From positions 1,054,001 through 1,118,000 of the forward strand of contig NZ_JAERSF010000001.1 of assembly GCF_016735615.1 (NCBI RefSeq): a DNA stretch of 64,000 nucleotides, read 5' to 3'. The notes below the pieces were generated by a model. The model made no database searches. It was given only the letters and a program-made list of their open reading frames with translations, and was not told where the DNA came from. Origin of the DNA: Flavobacterium tagetis. Its GTDB lineage: Bacteria; Bacteroidota; Bacteroidia; Flavobacteriales; Flavobacteriaceae. This document shows, piece after piece, positions 61,662-64,000 of the stretch (position 1 is its first letter; every line of letters starts with the position of its first letter). Position numbers and translations under genes: made by a program.

Positions 61662-62711
61662 TTATAAAAGTTGCTCTACAACTTTGTCAACAACCTGTTG
61701 TGGTAAAATTGTCCTCATAGCATCTTCATAACCTTCAACAATTTTATTTCCATAAACTGATGTTGGCAATTTTGGATATTGATTTCGGTCTGAAGTCAGT
61801 GCGTTTTCTAAACTTTGATTAAAAGGCAAAAATCCTGCATAAGGATGCGTAGCGCCCCAAAGTGTAACGACTTTTACACCAAGCATTGCTGCAATATGCG
61901 CATTTCCAGAATCCATAGAAAGCATCACATCAAGATTGCTTATCAATTGTAATTCTTGCTGAAATTTAATTTTCCCAGCCATATTAATTACATTTTCAAA
62001 TGGTTGTGCAAGAGAATCTAAAATTTCGATTTCTTTTTTTCCTCCACCAAAAAGTAAAATTTTATATGATGAATTTTTAGCCAATTTTGCAATTACTTGT
62101 TTCATTAAATCCAAAGGATAAACTTTAGAATCATATTGGGCAAAAGGTGCGATTCCTATTAATTTCGAATTTTCCCTTCCTATAATTTCTATAATATCAG
62201 AACTTAAGGTTGCCTTTTCAGGAAATTTCGGATTTGATAAATTTAATAGAAAACCAAGTTCTTCAAACACTTTAGCATGTCTTTCGAACATAGTTGGTAA
62301 TTGTTTGAAAATCTTGTTTTCTTCACGCGTTAATTCTTTTTTACCTTCACGGCCTTTATCAACAGTTGCTCTTTTTTTTCCGCTTAACGCGAAAAGCAAA
62401 CTCACAACCTTAGATCTCAAAACATTATGAAGATCTGCAAAAGCATCAATTTTCAATTTTTTTACATCCGAATACAACTTTAAAAGTCCTAGAAATCCCT
62501 TGTGTCTTTCCTTTTCATCAAAAGCAAAAAATTCAAGATTCGGAATTCCCTCAAAAAAAGGTTTGAAAAATGGACGCGAAATAACTGTTAATTTTACCTC
62601 TGGATACTGTTTTACAAAAGCTCGTAAAACAGGAACCGTCATGGCGACATCTCCCATTGCGGATAGTCTCATGACGGCTATATGCTTAATTTTGCTAGAC
62701 AAGTCTGCCAA
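61662..62711 (-). CDS. Glycosyltransferase family 9 (heptosyltransferase-like)
   Basis: A 349-residue GT9 protein starting with TTG at 62711, one base after the DUF4254 stop. Features: IAVMRLSAMGDVAMTVPVLRAF at the start, a ADLHNVLRS segment, GIAPFAQYDSKVYPLDLM and the nucleotide-sugar site SMDSGNAHIAAMLGVKVVTLWGATHP. It adds a heptose or related sugar to LPS core at the inner membrane face. It is cotranscribed with the DUF4254 gene. Confidence 0.92.
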   Translation of the reverse strand: MADLSSKIKHIAVMRLSAMGDVAMTVPVLRAFVKQYPEVKLTVISRPFFKPFFEGIPNLEFFAFDEKERHKGFLGLLKLYSDVKKLKIDAFADLHNVLRSKVVSLLFALSGKKRATVDKGREGKKELTREENKIFKQLPTMFERHAKVFEELGFLLNLSNPKFPEKATLSSDIIEIIGRENSKLIGIAPFAQYDSKVYPLDLMKQVIAKLAKNSSYKILLFGGGKKEIEILDSLAQPFENVINMAGKIKFQQELQLISNLDVMLSMDSGNAHIAAMLGVKVVTLWGATHPYAGFLPFNQSLENALTSDRNQYPKLPTSVYGNKIVEGYEDAMRTILPQQVVDKVVEQLL

Positions 62712-62712
62712 A

Positions 62713-63318
62713 TTATTTTTTATTTTGATATAAAACTGGATTCAAATCATCGTCGTTGTACATTTTCATTTGTTTGTACACCTTCATGAATTTATCTCCG
62801 TTTTCGATATCTGTCAACAATTCTTCAATTGCTGTAGATAAATCTGTTCTTTGTTCTAAAAGAATATTTAATTTTTCCTGACATTTATCTCTGTGCTCTT
62901 GAGAAGCTTCTGCACGATTAGCTTCTTCATGCATATGATAAATTTTTAAAGCCAAAATCGACAATCTATCAAAAGCCCAAGCTGGACTCTCAGAATTGAT
63001 TTTCGCTCCATCTTTTACCTTTACATCACTATATTTCTGTAAAAAGTAACTATCTATGTATTCCACCATATCAGTACGTTCCTGATTTGATGCATCAATT
63101 CTTCTTTTTAATGTTAGAGCTGCTACAGGATCAATCTGCGGATCGCGAATAATATCTTCAAAATGCCATTGAACAGTATCAATCCAATTTTTTAGATATA
63201 ACAAATGTTCGAATTTATCTTTTGGATATGGATTGTTTATTGGCTGGTCAACATTATCAAATTGGTGATAATCTTTGATGCTTTGTTCGAAAACTGAATA
63301 TGCTAATTTTGAAAACAT
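62713..63318 (-). CDS. DUF4254 protein
   Basis: A 201-residue helical protein matching the DUF4254 family of Bacteroidota: IDTVQWHFEDIIRDPQIDP near 47-65, LKRRIDASNQERTDMVEYID, and PAWAFDRLSILALKIYHM. The function is unknown, but it is commonly next to a GT9 gene. A minus-strand -7 box (TATCTTTG) lies at 63339-63346, 20 bases before its ATG. Confidence 0.85.
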   Translation of the reverse strand: MFSKLAYSVFEQSIKDYHQFDNVDQPINNPYPKDKFEHLLYLKNWIDTVQWHFEDIIRDPQIDPVAALTLKRRIDASNQERTDMVEYIDSYFLQKYSDVKVKDGAKINSESPAWAFDRLSILALKIYHMHEEANRAEASQEHRDKCQEKLNILLEQRTDLSTAIEELLTDIENGDKFMKVYKQMKMYNDDDLNPVLYQNKK

Positions 63319-63338
63319 GTTTTTATTTTTTTATAAAA

Positions 63339-63346
63339 CAAAGATA
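63339..63346 (-). promoter_or_regulatory. -7 box of the DUF4254-GT9 operon
   Basis: On the minus strand the bases read TATCTTTG, matching TAnnTTTG. The distance of about 20 bases to the ATG suits a short leader. The -33 element is unclear. Confidence 0.45.
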
Positions 63347-63427
63347 CTTTTTATACTTTTATACTTTGAAAAAAAAGGTTAATTTTTCAACTATTCATAA
63401 AAAACAATCGCTCTTATAAAAAATATT

Positions 63428-64000
63428 ATGAAAATCCATTATATCTCTGAGAACAACAGTGTATTAAATCATTTTTTAGGCCAGCTCCGAAATGTAAATG
63501 TTCAAAACGACAGTATGCGTTTTCGTAGAAATATTGAGCGTATTGGAGAAATTATGGCTTATGAACTGAGCAAAATTTTGCCGTATAAAAAAGTTGATAT
63601 TCAAACACCTCTTGGAATTAAGAAAACTACAGAAATTGATGCAGATTTAGTTTTATGCCCTATTTTACGGGCTGGATTACCTCTTCATAATGGTTTTTTA
63701 AATTATTTTGATCATGCTGAAAACAGCTTTGTTTCTGCCTGCAGATTTCACCCAAATAATGACGATGAATTTGAAATAAGAGTTGAATATCAAGCCATTT
63801 CAGATCTAAATAATAAAACTGTTCTGCTTCTTGACCCAATGCTCGCTACAGGACAATCGATTGTTGCTGTTCATAAAAAACTAATAGAGAATGCTGCTCC
63901 AACAGAAATACATATTGTTGTAGTTATTGCTGCTCCAGAAGGAATAGCCTTTCTTGAAGAAAATCTTCCTGAAAACTGTCATTTATGGGTAGCATCTCTA
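63428..64000 (+). CDS. upp: Uracil phosphoribosyltransferase, cut by window end
   Basis: ATG 63428 opens a frame to the last base of the window (191 codons, 3' end missing). The translation shows SMRFRRNIERIGEIMAYEL, CPILRAGLPLHNGF and the PRPP-binding motif LLLDPMLATGQSI, all standard for UPRT. It salvages uracil to UMP using PRPP. It diverges from the DUF4254 gene. Confidence 0.93.
   Translation, partial: MKIHYISENNSVLNHFLGQLRNVNVQNDSMRFRRNIERIGEIMAYELSKILPYKKVDIQTPLGIKKTTEIDADLVLCPILRAGLPLHNGFLNYFDHAENSFVSACRFHPNNDDEFEIRVEYQAISDLNNKTVLLLDPMLATGQSIVAVHKKLIENAAPTEIHIVVVIAAPEGIAFLEENLPENCHLWVASL

Overview
The window comes from a Bacteroidota genome, almost certainly a Flavobacterium close to F. 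johnsoniae. Support for this: low GC, AT-rich spacers, TAnnTTTG-type -7 boxes, no Shine-Dalgarno sequences, a SprE/PorW-type gliding and type IX secretion lipoprotein, a split F-ATPase operon, DUF4292/DUF4254/DUF6168-type proteins, and above all a complete flexirubin (aryl polyene-dialkylresorcinol ester) pigment cluster.

Layout. (1) 1-1270: the end of a deoxy-sugar (fucose/rhamnose-type) catabolic operon, with a FAH-family hydrolase and an L-rhamnose mutarotase. (2) 1289-35162: the flexirubin region. A flavin-dependent halogenase-like gene diverges from about 32.5 kb of plus-strand genes. Tyrosine ammonia-lyase supplies 4-coumarate and a PaaK-like ligase activates it. Four ketosynthases (one a chain-length-factor-like pseudo-enzyme), a half-size KS relative, two ACPs, a ketoreductase and three hotdog dehydratase-like proteins build the aryl polyene. 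DarA and DarB make the dialkylresorcinol. An LpxL-type acyltransferase, a BtrH-like acyl transferase and a thioesterase are candidates for ester formation and editing. LolA-like, lipoprotein, beta-barrel, ABC and MMPL-PlsC fusion proteins probably deliver the product to the outer membrane. A small unrelated cassette at 17525-18880, including a frameshifted lipoprotein, interrupts this cluster. (3) 35311-47895: housekeeping and envelope genes (dusB, amidase, MATE, LolCE-type permease, rbfA, CBS protein, EnvC-like activator, DUF4292 lipoprotein, TPR protein, nucleotidyltransferase, dut, flippase, GNAT). (4) 47896-48551: a 650-base gap holding a tandem array of six hairpin units that looks like a non-coding RNA gene with its own promoter and terminator. 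(5) 48552-57452, minus strand: sprE, bactofilin, atpZ, a small membrane protein, then atpBEFHAG without atpDC. (6) 57543-64000: an ABC exporter pair, a PaaE-like reductase, a small membrane protein, a GT9 glycosyltransferase, a DUF4254 protein, and the start of upp cut by the window end.

Non-coding structure is rich. There are MITE-like and REP-like dispersed repeats, some with a shared 28-bp unit nested inside them, a perfect 10-6-10 palindrome in the halogenase/TAL divergent promoter, and intercistronic hairpins inside the atp operon. No tRNA, rRNA, CRISPR array, transposase or phage gene was seen. All function calls come from reading the sequence and recalled family knowledge; no database search was run.
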